Assembly (NCBI GenBank): GCA_039105265.1
Contig: JAPFFF010000010.1
Coordinates: 434,001 to 498,000, forward strand
DNA: 64,000 nt
Direction of reading: 5' to 3'
From: Tritrichomonas musculus
Lineage: Eukaryota; Parabasalia; Tritrichomonadida; Tritrichomonadidae
Part shown: piece after piece, positions 31,101-38,501 of the stretch
Numbering within the stretch: the stretch's first letter is position 1
Layout of the letters: each line of letters begins with the position of its first letter
Notes under the pieces: model-generated
Database searches by the model: none
The model's input: only the letters and a program-made list of their open reading frames with translations
What the model was told of the DNA's origin: nothing
Translations under genes and position numbers: made by a program

Positions 31101-31324
31101 GAATGCCATTGACCTCCAACTGAATAAGATAATTTATATTTTTCTGTTGCAGCTAATTCACCTATTTCATTTTCAAATTTCTTTCGTAAGAATGGAAATA
31201 ATTTCTTTCGACCATAATCATTTAATTGTTCAAAATTAATTCTCCAATCAGTTGGTGAATCATTTAACATTTTTATATAACCATCAACAATTCTATCTTG
31301 ATCATTTTCATTATTAATTTTCAT
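28184..31324 (-). CDS. Protein-primed family B DNA polymerase (pPolB)
   Basis: About 1046 residues from ATG 31324; the frame is open upstream to about 31450 without an ATG. Exonuclease motifs are visible: DFES near residue 383, FHNLAYD near 435 and YCHQD near 570. So are the polymerase motifs: DAVSLYPS (A) near 656, KLIMNSCYGK (B) near 793 and YYQDTDS (C) near 888. These define the protein-primed family B polymerase that copies linear Polinton genomes using a terminal protein. The N-terminal 300 residues contain an NDCCFIYALQQ segment and a later KHYF, an OTU-protease-like pattern. It is divergent from the integrase side and tightly packed with neighbours. Confidence 0.93.
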   Translation of the reverse strand: MKINNENDQDRIVDGYIKMLNDSPTDWRINFEQLNDYGRKKLFPFLRKKFENEIGELAATEKYKLSYSVGGQWHSVPLTGKTYEELLKNLTEENFIYQIEKNPGWEYDLEGQRLPEFSLFSQIKFSILKHPKHKNTVDGGFFKYLLKPGCPKVLIDYLVRLQIFDSLINEKTKKIKEELNDCCFIYALQQTGNYSESLLNQIRLRIQNRYLSQSSINHLCEEFNIHLNLTYIDDNSVAQKQSVRSMDKGKRKTYMGIQKAEPERTHKFNVYQKHYFIEEKTPFTYYYIKNIEKLDEDKYNKDWITDHWTKGRSFITSSNLIRELFKKNYFIPINYSQEHLLHSIFYNEIDQDISNTTLEYKDEYCCKLIEPKTKIIKQVETSYWFCDFESDTSSKIHIPFLCCLHSLDGKIKKEFLGEKCNINLLKYLPTDSICYFHNLAYDIRMILQNNNQNIKILSSIIKGNQCFNMTLKFENKKITFKDSYPIFSCKLSNLPLMFNIPCEKEIFPYKYYTFERLRTNKGQINEAGKEEDKTWTEQDYQLFRSNINKIKGCRLSNNEFDMWKYALFYCHQDVRILRESFVKFRQGFIQDFKIDPFKYISISSLANDVFNHKVYYGHDLYSVGGIVRKFCSYAVYGGRCMTAYNKKWHITEKLADFDAVSLYPSAIHRLYTVQGKPVVISKTELNYEFLSKQGAYIVEILVTGIHKHYPFPLIVKKTKDGNLNDDKFDKPFKMIVDNIYLEDLIEFQKIDFELIRGYYWPGKREYHIQKEIQKIFEKRLEYKSQDNPLQNLYKLIMNSCYGKTIERPIEKDFKYINDQDTLDNYWIKNYNKIVEDIELQNNMHAVRILRPIDKHFNFSLLGIHVLSMSKRIMNEVMCLAFDIGCHIYYQDTDSMHIEINDLPKLQKAYKEKYNRELIGKYLGQFHSDFPTINGHKEMPESIESYFLMKKMYIDKLQDSTGEIDYMTRGKGLTEQSIKYAYKNEFDNDPMKLYKYLYEGNQQTFDLTKGQPCFQMNKNMTVSTLNEFKRRISTPYKEGKREKYFEY

Positions 31325-31446
31325 GAATTGAATAAATGAATCATCTTTTGAATGAGGTCTAATTGAATTCTGAATATTTAAGAAATAAGGATCAGTTGTT
31401 CTTTTTGGTTCATATTCTTTCGGCTCAGGAGGTGGAACTAATTTTC

Positions 31447-31845
31447 TCAAGGTACATTTTGCTCACTAACGGGCATTAATTTTCTCAAAGGTACATTTGG
31501 TGGTGCATTTGCAATTATTTCTTTCAATGATGATTTCTCTGGCTCAATTGGTGTCGATGGTGGGGGTTCAGTAAATTCTTTTTCTGGTTTTGGTTCTGGG
31601 GGTTGATTTAAATATTGAGGGAGATTTGAATGAGTTAAACCTTTAACGAACCAAAATATTGAATCCCCATTCAATTTTCCATCGTAACCATTTTCTTTCA
31701 CTTTTTGTATAATATACTCATTTAATATTTCTTTACTCCGATCCCCATTCTTTTTAGAGAATTCTTTAAACGTTTCTTTACCATTCGTTAAGAGATTATA
31801 AATCTCCATTAATCTGTTAGGATTCGCTCTAATAGTTGTTGTCAT
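31447..31845 (-). CDS. Small Pro/Glu-rich protein upstream of the polymerase
   Basis: The 132-residue protein begins MTTTIRANPNRLMEIYNLLT. The first 75 residues look like a compact helical domain. The rest is a Pro/Glu/Lys-rich linker ending LRKLMPVSEQNVP. It lies directly upstream of the polymerase on the same strand, is driven by a class 1 promoter, and is probably expressed with the polymerase. A replication accessory role, even terminal protein, is possible but unsupported by motifs. Confidence 0.6.
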   Translation of the reverse strand: MTTTIRANPNRLMEIYNLLTNGKETFKEFSKKNGDRSKEILNEYIIQKVKENGYDGKLNGDSIFWFVKGLTHSNLPQYLNQPPEPKPEKEFTEPPPSTPIEPEKSSLKEIIANAPPNVPLRKLMPVSEQNVP

Positions 31846-31872
31846 GTTAACTTTCTTTTACAATAAAAATAA

Positions 31873-31888
31873 TGGTCTGTCAAAACCG
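31873..31888 (-). promoter_or_regulatory. Class 1 element promoter box
   Basis: Read on the - strand this is CGGTTTTGACAGACCA. It is followed by ATTATTTTTATT and, after 27 bases, by the ATG of the 132-residue gene. CCATTA matches the initiator pattern. Confidence 0.7.
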
Positions 31889-31907
31889 TTAATTAAAAAG
31901 AAAATGT

Positions 31908-32167
31908 TTATTGAGGTCGAGTTAATTGAAGAACGAAAACGTCTTTTATTAATTGTTCGATTTGAACACCACGTTCAGCAACTTTTCGATCAATTCTTTG
32001 GACAGAACTTTCTAAACGTTCCAATCTTGAAGTTAATTCATCAAGTTGGAATTTATTTTTTGCATGAGAACTTTCGTTATATTCAAATCATTTCGAACAT
32101 TCGATAGAAAATCTCTTGTTTGATCATCAATCTTTTTCTTCTCTTCGAAAAAGTCAGGTTCACTCAT
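31908..32167 (-). CDS. Small coiled-coil protein-coding region
   Basis: The - strand has a good ATG at 32167 (MSEPDFFEEKKKIDDQ) preceded by a class 1 promoter, and coding-like, heptad-rich sequence continues to about 31908. The opposite-strand frame at 31844-32107 lacks such features. A small helical, oligomeric protein is likely. The exact extent is left open. Confidence 0.45.
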
Positions 32168-32177
32168 TTAAAAATAA

Positions 32178-32193
32178 TGAAGTGTCAAAACCG
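32178..32193 (-). promoter_or_regulatory. Class 1 element promoter box
   Basis: On the - strand CGGTTTTGACACTTCA is followed by TTATTTTTAA and the ATG at 32167. TCATTA is a good initiator match. Confidence 0.7.
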
Positions 32194-32203
32194 TTTTTAT
32201 ATC

Positions 32204-32911
32204 TCATTCCTGATAATGACTAATATATTCATCTATTAACCTCTTTAATTTATCTAAACATGTTTTTGAAGCAGTAATGATAGAACTATAAATTGAAACA
32301 TCATTTGTACCAAAATTCTTACGAATAATATCTTTTATATCTCTATTTGGTGTCATAGCTATTGGCATATTATCTTTGAAATACCATTGATTTTTTTCTT
32401 TTGGTTTGATATGTCTAAAATAATCTTTATGACGTTTGACTAAATGTAATTTAACTTTTTCTGGATTATCTTTTAATTCTTCTAACCAAATTAAGAATTT
32501 ATAATCATATTCTCTATTTTTAGGTACTAATCTTGGTTTTTGTTCTTGTCTTTGTTTTTCAAAATACTCATCTAATAATTTTAGAACAAAGAATGAATAA
32601 GTAGGTGAAGCCCAAATTGCTATATGATTTACTAATAATTTATGAATATAAATTCCTTTCAAATTATTCGGTAAATTTGGTCGATTTTCTAATAACTTTT
32701 GGTCGGGCGGAATTCCGACTGACTCAGAAATAAATTGAAATAACTCCTTTGTTTGTTTATTTTCATTCCAATGCTTAATTTTCTTTGTTGATTGACAAGC
32801 ACTAATTATACTATTTGCTTGAAACATATTATCTTTCTTTGAACGTATAATCCGCAAATGTTCATTATATTGTAACCATTCATAATTTTCATTTATTGGC
32901 TCTACTATCAT
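32204..32911 (-). CDS. KilA-N domain protein
   Basis: The 235-residue protein has the KilA-N signature: MFQANSIISACQSTKKIKHW near residues 29-48, then a block with GIYIHKLLVNHIAIWASPTY near 85-105 followed by FVLKLLDEYF. The C-terminal half is a separate charged domain (about 125-235), as often found behind KilA-N. KilA-N binds DNA and is widespread in large DNA viruses, phages and trichomonad elements, so a regulatory or anti-host role is likely. Unlike its neighbours it has no class 1 box directly upstream, suggesting different timing of expression. Confidence 0.85.
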   Translation of the reverse strand: MIVEPINENYEWLQYNEHLRIIRSKKDNMFQANSIISACQSTKKIKHWNENKQTKELFQFISESVGIPPDQKLLENRPNLPNNLKGIYIHKLLVNHIAIWASPTYSFFVLKLLDEYFEKQRQEQKPRLVPKNREYDYKFLIWLEELKDNPEKVKLHLVKRHKDYFRHIKPKEKNQWYFKDNMPIAMTPNRDIKDIIRKNFGTNDVSIYSSIITASKTCLDKLKRLIDEYISHYQE

Positions 32912-32961
32912 TTTTGTTTTTGTAAGAGGATAAAAAAAAATAAAAAGATAAATTAAATTTA

Positions 32962-33339
32962 TTAATCTTCATCATCCATTAGAAATTTTTGAAAAGAACT
33001 TATTTCAGCTATTAAAGCTCTTTTTTGAACTTTGTATTGATCAAAACTATCTTGATATTCTTTCCATGCTGATTTCTCTTCTGTCTCAAGTTCAGTTTTT
33101 ATTTTTTCATGATCTTCAATAATTGAATCAATTTGTATATCTTCGAAATCTCTTTTGAGTTTATATAAGTTGTGTAAATCTTCACCATTATACCGTTGAC
33201 AAAAAGAAATATCTTTCTCTTTTACTTTTGCTTCAGCCAAACGATTCATAGCATCATAGAATTCACTCATTGATTTTTTGAGTTTATCTTTCTTGTCCTC
33301 TATTAAATTTTGAAATACTACTTGAGGAACTCTCTTCAT
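32962..33339 (-). CDS. Small coiled-coil protein
   Basis: About 125 residues. ATG 33339 (MKRVPQVVFQNLIEDKKDKL) is chosen over an upstream ATG at 33369 because the class 1 box and initiator lie between the two. The protein is helical with a long coiled coil and an acidic C-terminus (FLMDDED). Similar small coiled-coil proteins recur at 33378, 33687 and 38.5-40.1 kb. Function unknown. Confidence 0.65.
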   Translation of the reverse strand: MKRVPQVVFQNLIEDKKDKLKKSMSEFYDAMNRLAEAKVKEKDISFCQRYNGEDLHNLYKLKRDFEDIQIDSIIEDHEKIKTELETEEKSAWKEYQDSFDQYKVQKRALIAEISSFQKFLMDDED

Positions 33340-33345
33340 AAAAAG

Positions 33346-33361
33346 TGAAGTGTCAAAACCG
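33346..33361 (-). promoter_or_regulatory. Class 1 element promoter box
   Basis: On the - strand CGGTTTTGACACTTCA runs into CTTTTT and the ATG at 33339. TCACTT matches the initiator. The same gap serves the divergent + strand gene at 33378. Confidence 0.7.
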
Positions 33362-33377
33362 TTATTCATTTTTTTAA

Positions 33378-33665
33378 ATGTTGCCTACTCATAGTTTGAA
33401 TCTACTCAAAGAAAATTTGAATAGTTCAATTGATGAATTAATTAGACAAATACATAGTGTTGAAGAATTTGAAATAGAGATTCTGTCATTAAAGAATGAT
33501 CCTGATTATGAAAGTTTCCTAGAGGAATTAGAGAAAGAGAAACAAAAATATGAATCCAAAAAAGCTGAAGTAATTCAAAACACTCAAACCTTAATCAACT
33601 TCATCGAACAAAAAAAATCAACCACACCGAAAAAAATAAAATTATCAGTCATATTGAAAGAATAA
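33378..33665 (+). CDS. Small coiled-coil protein
   Basis: The 95-residue protein begins MLPTHSLNLLKENLNSSIDE and is a near-continuous coiled coil (about residues 10-75) with a basic C-terminus. It shares a short divergent promoter region with the - strand gene at 32962-33339; TTCATTTTTTTAA just before the ATG holds an initiator match. Function unknown, presumably an oligomeric accessory or virion protein. Confidence 0.65.
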   Translation: MLPTHSLNLLKENLNSSIDELIRQIHSVEEFEIEILSLKNDPDYESFLEELEKEKQKYESKKAEVIQNTQTLINFIEQKKSTTPKKIKLSVILKE

Positions 33666-33686
33666 AGAATTATTTTTTTTATTTAT

Positions 33687-34058
33687 TTAACCTTTGTTAA
33701 TGAATTTATTAAGTTCGATCAATTTTGGTTCTAATTCATTTTTGTCAGTCATGTGAACGAAAATATCCAAAACTTCACGCATTTTGAGAATGAGAGCTTT
33801 GCGATAATTTCGAACTTTCTTTTCGAATTTGAGATGATATTCAAGAGTTTCTTGAAGACATGAACTCATTGCTTGATAATCTTCCACTGTCCTATCCAAG
33901 CTGTGAATTTCCAGTTTTAAATGAGCATTATGGCGTTTTGCGTCATCTATGTAATCAGTTATGGACTCTTTTGGATCGTCTTCTTCCTCTTCTTTTTCCA
34001 TTTCTTTCACAGTCTCATCAATATCTTCTTTTGAATAGTCACCGTACCAAGACTTCAT
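33687..34058 (-). CDS. Small acidic/coiled-coil protein
   Basis: About 123 residues from ATG 34058 (MKSWYGDYSKEDIDETVKEM). A further ATG at 34100 lies upstream of the promoter box and is rejected as a start. It has an acidic N-terminal third (EEEEDDPKES) and a long helical remainder with heptads. It converges on the gene at 33378-33665 with about 20 bases between the stops. No known family. Confidence 0.65.
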   Translation of the reverse strand: MKSWYGDYSKEDIDETVKEMEKEEEEDDPKESITDYIDDAKRHNAHLKLEIHSLDRTVEDYQAMSSCLQETLEYHLKFEKKVRNYRKALILKMREVLDIFVHMTDKNELEPKLIELNKFINKG

Positions 34059-34068
34059 TAATAAAAAA

Positions 34069-34084
34069 TGGTCTGACATAACCG
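34069..34084 (-). promoter_or_regulatory. Class 1 element promoter box, variant
   Basis: On the - strand CGGTTATGTCAGACCA is followed by TTTTTTATTA and the ATG at 34058. CCATTT fits the initiator. An extra AACCGC-TTTCATTTTTATT stretch toward 34110 probably serves the divergent surface-protein gene. Confidence 0.65.
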
Positions 34085-34109
34085 TTTTAACCGCTTTCAT
34101 TTTTATTAA

Positions 34110-35246
34110 ATGTTCGTTATCTTTTTGATACTCATTAATCGCCCATCAATTGAAGGAATACCTGATGATGCTGAATGGATTTCTTGTTTTGATTGGGAAA
34201 TTGTTAATGGAGAATGGAAATCAGTTATACCAAATGATGACTTATCATGTTGGACAAATTATGCAACAACAAACAATTTAACACTTAAACAATCATTTAC
34301 TGCCAGGAAATTTTGGATCATTGGAAAAATTTCTACCCGTCATGATGAGGCCGAACTATTTTGGAATTCTCAAAAATATCTCATCAATGAATATTCCAAC
34401 GTTGAACAAGATTGGATAATTGTTTTTGAATCAAATGAATTTCCCCTAATGCTAACAAATATTATTATTAATGTTCAACAACATAGAAGCATTCAATTCC
34501 GAGGTATTGCATATTTAAGAAATAAATCATTTCCATCAATTGAAGGAATACCTGATAATGCTGAATATATTCCATGTAATGACTGGGAAATTGTAAGTGG
34601 AAATTGGTTAGATAAAGATGATGATCCATCAAATGTGAACAATCCATATCATAGATGCTTTGTTTCTGGTTCTTCAGAAGGAGTCAAAAAGATAACATTT
34701 TATGGTTATAAATTTTGGATAATTGTTACGAATTCAAATTCTTTTTACCAAGGTGATCTTTTATGGAATTCAGAACATTATCTCTTTCCTGAAAAAATGT
34801 TACCAAATAATAAACCTTTTTTGATTGCTTATGAATCACCAACATTCTCACCAATTGATACAACATTATTAATTACTATTCAACGTAATGATCTCGGATT
34901 ACGTGGGTTATTCTATCTCAAAGATCCTCCAATTCAAACACCATCACGTTCACCATCTCTTTCACCATCACGTTCACCATCACGTTCACCATCTCTTTCA
35001 CCAACATTCCGCCCATCAATTTCACCATCACGTTCACCATCACGTTCACCATCACGTTCACCAACATTCCGCCCATCATTTTCACCATCACGTTCACCAA
35101 CATTCCGCCCATCATTTTACATTCCATCTTTATCTCCAACATTTAGTCCAACATTTCGTCCATCTTTATCTCCAACATTTGGTCCATCACGTTCGCCATC
35201 TTTTCAACCATCTATTTCAATTCACTATATCAGATCAATTCTCTGA
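34110..35246 (+). CDS. Secreted/surface-type protein with two tandem domains and Ser/Pro/Arg stalk
   Basis: The 378-residue frame begins with a short hydrophobic signal-like segment (MFVIFLILI). Two related domains of about 130 residues follow, each starting PSIEGIPDxAEWI-like and containing DWEIVxGxW and RGxxYL blocks; both look beta-rich and lectin-like. From about residue 275 a long stalk of PSRSPS/PTFRPS repeats begins. A downstream open segment encodes a membrane helix. The layout of signal, ectodomain and extended stalk matches cell-surface or envelope-type proteins rather than capsid parts. It may derive from a host surface protein. The promoter is initiator-type. Confidence 0.65.
   Translation: MFVIFLILINRPSIEGIPDDAEWISCFDWEIVNGEWKSVIPNDDLSCWTNYATTNNLTLKQSFTARKFWIIGKISTRHDEAELFWNSQKYLINEYSNVEQDWIIVFESNEFPLMLTNIIINVQQHRSIQFRGIAYLRNKSFPSIEGIPDNAEYIPCNDWEIVSGNWLDKDDDPSNVNNPYHRCFVSGSSEGVKKITFYGYKFWIIVTNSNSFYQGDLLWNSEHYLFPEKMLPNNKPFLIAYESPTFSPIDTTLLITIQRNDLGLRGLFYLKDPPIQTPSRSPSLSPSRSPSRSPSLSPTFRPSISPSRSPSRSPSRSPTFRPSFSPSRSPTFRPSFYIPSLSPTFSPTFRPSLSPTFGPSRSPSFQPSISIHYIRSIL
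34938..35210 (+). repeat. 12-bp-based tandem repeat encoding Ser/Pro/Arg stalk
   Basis: Many imperfect copies of a CCATCACGTTCA unit, mixed with CCAACATTCCGC units, encode PSRSPS and PTFRPS motifs. Unit shuffling suggests ongoing length change of the stalk. Confidence 0.9.
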
Positions 35247-35247
35247 A

Positions 35248-35445
35248 TCCTATCTTTTCAATTTCTCATATCAATTCTCTCCATCAGATATTGAACAAAA
35301 AAATGTATCAAAAATAATAGGTTTATCTGTATCTATTCCATTACTAATTCTCATGATTCTTGCTCTTGGAATTATCTTTTACAAAAATCAAACCAAATTT
35401 CAAACTGAAAATTTTCATTCAGACTCTGACTCAGTTGGACTTTAA
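35248..35445 (+). CDS. Open segment encoding one membrane helix and short cytoplasmic tail
   Basis: This + strand segment, just downstream of the stalk, encodes a polar stretch, then SKIIGLSVSIPLLILMILAL and a few more hydrophobic residues as a single transmembrane helix, and an acidic Ser/Asp tail ending DSDSVGL. Short polar tails after one helix are common in trichomonad surface proteins. It supports a membrane-anchored product from this locus. Confidence 0.5.
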   Translation, partial: SYLFNFSYQFSPSDIEQKNVSKIIGLSVSIPLLILMILALGIIFYKNQTKFQTENFHSDSDSVGL

Positions 35446-35480
35446 AAAATTAAATAAACAAATTTAATCTTTTTTATTTA

Positions 35481-35741
35481 TTAAGGAGTAGTTAAAATTT
35501 TCTCTCTTGAATTGTAGATTTGAATCTTATTAAAGAAATCATGTTCAATCATTGTTGTGAAAACAAATGGTGTGTTATGAACTTCTTTCTTAAATCGATC
35601 AAGATTGTTATTTTCAAGATCATTGATCATAACATTTAATTTGAACATGAAAAATAACTTTAAATGTCGGAAATCAGACACGATATCATTTTTGAACAAT
35701 TTTCTAAATTCTAATTCAAGGTCTTGTTCAGTAACAGTCAT
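35481..35741 (-). CDS. Small Polinton protein
   Basis: The 86-residue protein begins MTVTEQDLELEFRKLFKNDI; it is helical with a basic centre. An AACCGC box plus TTCATTTTTATTT initiator lies just upstream of the ATG, the same layout as in front of the surface-protein gene. Function unknown. Confidence 0.6.
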   Translation of the reverse strand: MTVTEQDLELEFRKLFKNDIVSDFRHLKLFFMFKLNVMINDLENNNLDRFKKEVHNTPFVFTTMIEHDFFNKIQIYNSREKILTTP

Positions 35742-35776
35742 AAATAAAAATGAAAGCGGTTAAAAAACGGTTATGT

Positions 35777-36040
35777 TTATTTATTCTTTAACGTTTCTTC
35801 CAATTTTCGGAAATTCTCTCTGTTGGAAGTTGCTAAAATCCCAACTGTTATTAGTAAAGAATGTAATTGTTCTTGTCTCTCTGGACGAGAATCATTTTTT
35901 AAATCAATTTCTTGATCAAAGAATTCTTCAGTCATTTTGATCATTTGATCACAAGTTTTTTCAATTTCACCTCTAGTGAATTTTAATAAATTTATTAATT
36001 CTTTTTGTTTTTCACTAGGTAAACTTTGTTGGCCCTGCAT
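35777..36040 (-). CDS. Small helical Polinton protein
   Basis: The 87-residue protein begins MQGQQSLPSEKQKELINLLK and is wholly helical, with two or three amphipathic helices (about residues 10-85) and no Cys. A TTCATTTTTTTAA initiator precedes the ATG, but no class 1 box is seen. It is one of many small helical proteins in this arm; role unknown. Confidence 0.6.
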   Translation of the reverse strand: MQGQQSLPSEKQKELINLLKFTRGEIEKTCDQMIKMTEEFFDQEIDLKNDSRPERQEQLHSLLITVGILATSNRENFRKLEETLKNK

Positions 36041-36144
36041 TTAAAAAAATGAACTTTTTGAGAATAAAAATTTTTATATAAAATTTTAGCTGGACATTTA
36101 TGAAAAATTTTTTATTAAACTTTTTGTGAGTGAAAATTTTGATT

Positions 36145-36188
36145 GACGTCGCGTCGACGCTGCGTTGACGTCACGTTGACGTCGTGTT
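36145..36188. repeat. 11-bp GC-rich tandem repeat, four units
   Basis: Four 11-base units of the type GACGTCGCGTC/GACGTCACGTT follow one another, giving repeated GACGTC palindromes and many CpGs in DNA that is otherwise about three quarters AT. The right part overlaps the 3' end of the next - strand gene. It could be a protein-binding array or a replication element. Confidence 0.85.
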
Positions 36189-36743
36189 GATGTGGATAAT
36201 TTTTTCTTTTTTCAATTTATAACAAATTTTATTTTTTCCAAGAATCGTTCTCTGTTTTGATTTAAAATATTTTTTAACATTATTCAATTTTCCAAATCCA
36301 TTTTTTGAATGATGAGTATGAAAATATGAATTATAGAGGAAAGTAATTTCATCAGATTTGTATTCATAATTTTTATCAAGGGTTTGAATGAAATCCTTGA
36401 AATGATTTCTTGGGTCAATTTTATCATGGTAACTTTTTCCAAATTCATCTTGTGGGTTTGGAGGTCTTGGATTTCCGTGACGGTTTGGATTTGCTGGATG
36501 TTCTTCTAATTGTTTTTCTACTATTTGATTGATTCCTGCATAAAATTCTTCTTCGTTTGGAGACGTTGATGTATTTATTGGTTGAGGTTCATTAAAATCA
36601 CGGTCTATTTCCCATTCATCAATTTCATTATTGACAACAAAGTTTTGAAAACTATTATTTAAATTTTGCATGTTTGGTGATAATTGATATTGAGGTGAAC
36701 CCCCAGTTGAATAGTGTAGAGGTAATTCGTTATCACTTGACAT
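36171..36743 (-). CDS. Protein with disordered N-terminus and winged-helix-like C-terminus
   Basis: The 190-residue protein begins MSSDNELPLHYSTGGSPQYQ. The first 115 residues are Asn/Pro/Glu-rich and probably disordered. Residues 115-180 (from about HFKDFIQTLDKNYEYKSDEI) resemble in pattern the last 65 residues of the primase-helicase encoded divergently next door, with a terminal KICYKLKK strand. Such winged-helix tails bind DNA. The pair shares a promoter region with a class 1 box. A replication accessory role is inferred. Confidence 0.55.
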   Translation of the reverse strand: MSSDNELPLHYSTGGSPQYQLSPNMQNLNNSFQNFVVNNEIDEWEIDRDFNEPQPINTSTSPNEEEFYAGINQIVEKQLEEHPANPNRHGNPRPPNPQDEFGKSYHDKIDPRNHFKDFIQTLDKNYEYKSDEITFLYNSYFHTHHSKNGFGKLNNVKKYFKSKQRTILGKNKICYKLKKEKIIHINTTST

Positions 36744-36761
36744 TAATTAAAAAATGAAAAA

Positions 36762-36779
36762 CGGTTTTGACAGTCACTT
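36762..36779 (+). promoter_or_regulatory. Class 1 element promoter box for the primase-helicase
   Basis: CGGTTTTGACAGTCACTT with a TCACTT initiator match lies about 20 bases before the primase-helicase ATG at 36794. On the other strand TTCATTTTTTAATTA precedes the 190-residue gene. Confidence 0.7.
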
Positions 36780-36793
36780 TTATTTTTGTATCG

Positions 36794-38497
36794 ATGAATC
36801 AACCAACCTTCCTCTCTGATGATTTCTTAATTCCAGAAGCTAGACAAATGGAAAATATAAATGAGAATGTCTTTCCTCAATATCAAGGTCAAGAGTTTCA
36901 TGATCGTGATTTTGAAATAAATACAAATCTCATTCAATTGTTTTCTGATGATGTTGTTGGATTATTAAATTTATTTGAACCAACACTTGAAAATTTAACA
37001 ACTTCTATCAAATATATATTTCGTTCTCCATTTGTTTCAAACGTTTTGTATGATATTGTGAAAAATTGGTACTTATCTAATCAAGATAATTCTGAACAAG
37101 ATCTTCAAGCAATTGGTAGTCAAGAAAATCATCCAGAAGTTTCAAATCATTGGATCTTCCCAATTTTGAATGCACTCTCAGAATCTCAAAGAAATGTTAT
37201 TTGGGAGAAATATTTCAATAATACAATTAACCAATTTGTTCAAATTGATTTTGGTGAAAATTGTTCAATAATCTCATTTAAAAATAAGAATTATGAAAGA
37301 AAATATTCTTCTACTGGAATTCGTGTTGGGGATTTCTTTACTGATTTCAAAAAAGTTTGTTGTTATATTCAACTAGACAATATCTTCATAATTAAACAAT
37401 CAAATACGTTAGAAATGTTAAATCCTACTCAATTTGCGCCAATATTGAAAAATATTAAATTAGGGTATTCAAAAGTTGGTAAAAATACAAAGAAAGCAAT
37501 TACTGCATTTGATGTTGTTTCCTTTGGGAAGAATATGGATTTCATTACTTATGAATCAATGAAATTCTATTCCGAAGATCCAAACATTTTTTCATATTTT
37601 CATTGGTATCCTTATTCAAGATTAATTCTTTGTACACAAAATGTGATTCAACCATATTTGGATCATATTTTTAGAGTTATTGCAAATTCTAACCAAGAAT
37701 TATATGATTATATCATTAAATGGATTTCATTTATTTTTCAACATCCAGATGGTAAAACAGGTACTGCATTAGTTCTTATTGGTATACAGGGTTGTGGGAA
37801 AAATACATTTACTAATGTTCTTTGTCAACTTTTAGGTGAATATTCTGATCCAAATGCAAACTTTGATAATATTACAAGCAATTTTAATTTACAAATCTTA
37901 AACAAAAAATTATTGGTATGTTCAGAAAAGGAAGATATTAATAAAAACGATCGAAAATATCTTAAACAACATGAAAGATTAAAAACGTTAATCACAGAAA
38001 GATTCGCTCCTATTGAAGGAAAACATAGAAATCCTGAATCTAAAGAAAATGTTGCCAATTTCATCTTCTTAACAAACAATCCTGCTCCTATTCGAATTGA
38101 TGAAGACGATAGAAGATTTGTTGTTACAAATTGTTATCCAATGAAAGGCCAAGACTATTTTCAACCTTTACGTAATCTAATTAAGAGGGACGATTTCAAA
38201 AACAATTTAATTACTTTTTTCTTGACTGTTGATTTATCAAATTTCTATCCAGCACAATTTCCTACAACTGAGGCAAGAATGAATTTAATGAACTTTTCAA
38301 AATCTCCTGAAAAATTATTTATTGAGGAAAACTTACAAAAATTCAGAAATGGTTATGTAGCTTTTGAAGCCTGGACTGAATTTAAAAAATGGGCAAAAGC
38401 AAAAAATTTCAGATCCATAACTTATCAAGAATTTCATCAAAAAATTTTACAATACTGCTCATTCAATAATAATGATAAGAAATATAGATTAAGGTAA
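36794..38497 (+). CDS. D5-like primase-helicase, SF3 helicase domain
   Basis: About 567 residues from ATG 36794; the frame reaches 36767 only with a TTG inside the promoter box. A Walker A motif GIQGCGKNTF lies near residue 331, an acidic Walker B (LLVCSEKED) near 375 and an SF3-type motif C FLTNNPAP near 427. The C-terminal 65 residues form a winged-helix-like module. SF3 helicases of this type unwind replication forks in DNA viruses and many Polintons. The N-terminal 300 residues would hold the D5_N/primase part, but I see no primase catalytic motif. It is the main replication partner for the polymerase. Confidence 0.85.
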   Translation: MNQPTFLSDDFLIPEARQMENINENVFPQYQGQEFHDRDFEINTNLIQLFSDDVVGLLNLFEPTLENLTTSIKYIFRSPFVSNVLYDIVKNWYLSNQDNSEQDLQAIGSQENHPEVSNHWIFPILNALSESQRNVIWEKYFNNTINQFVQIDFGENCSIISFKNKNYERKYSSTGIRVGDFFTDFKKVCCYIQLDNIFIIKQSNTLEMLNPTQFAPILKNIKLGYSKVGKNTKKAITAFDVVSFGKNMDFITYESMKFYSEDPNIFSYFHWYPYSRLILCTQNVIQPYLDHIFRVIANSNQELYDYIIKWISFIFQHPDGKTGTALVLIGIQGCGKNTFTNVLCQLLGEYSDPNANFDNITSNFNLQILNKKLLVCSEKEDINKNDRKYLKQHERLKTLITERFAPIEGKHRNPESKENVANFIFLTNNPAPIRIDEDDRRFVVTNCYPMKGQDYFQPLRNLIKRDDFKNNLITFFLTVDLSNFYPAQFPTTEARMNLMNFSKSPEKLFIEENLQKFRNGYVAFEAWTEFKKWAKAKNFRSITYQEFHQKILQYCSFNNNDKKYRLR

Positions 38498-38501
38498 CTT
38501 T

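Noticed and set aside
31844-32107. 87-codon + strand frame
   Set aside because: The - strand there has a promoter box, good ATG and coiled-coil coding character; the + frame has none.
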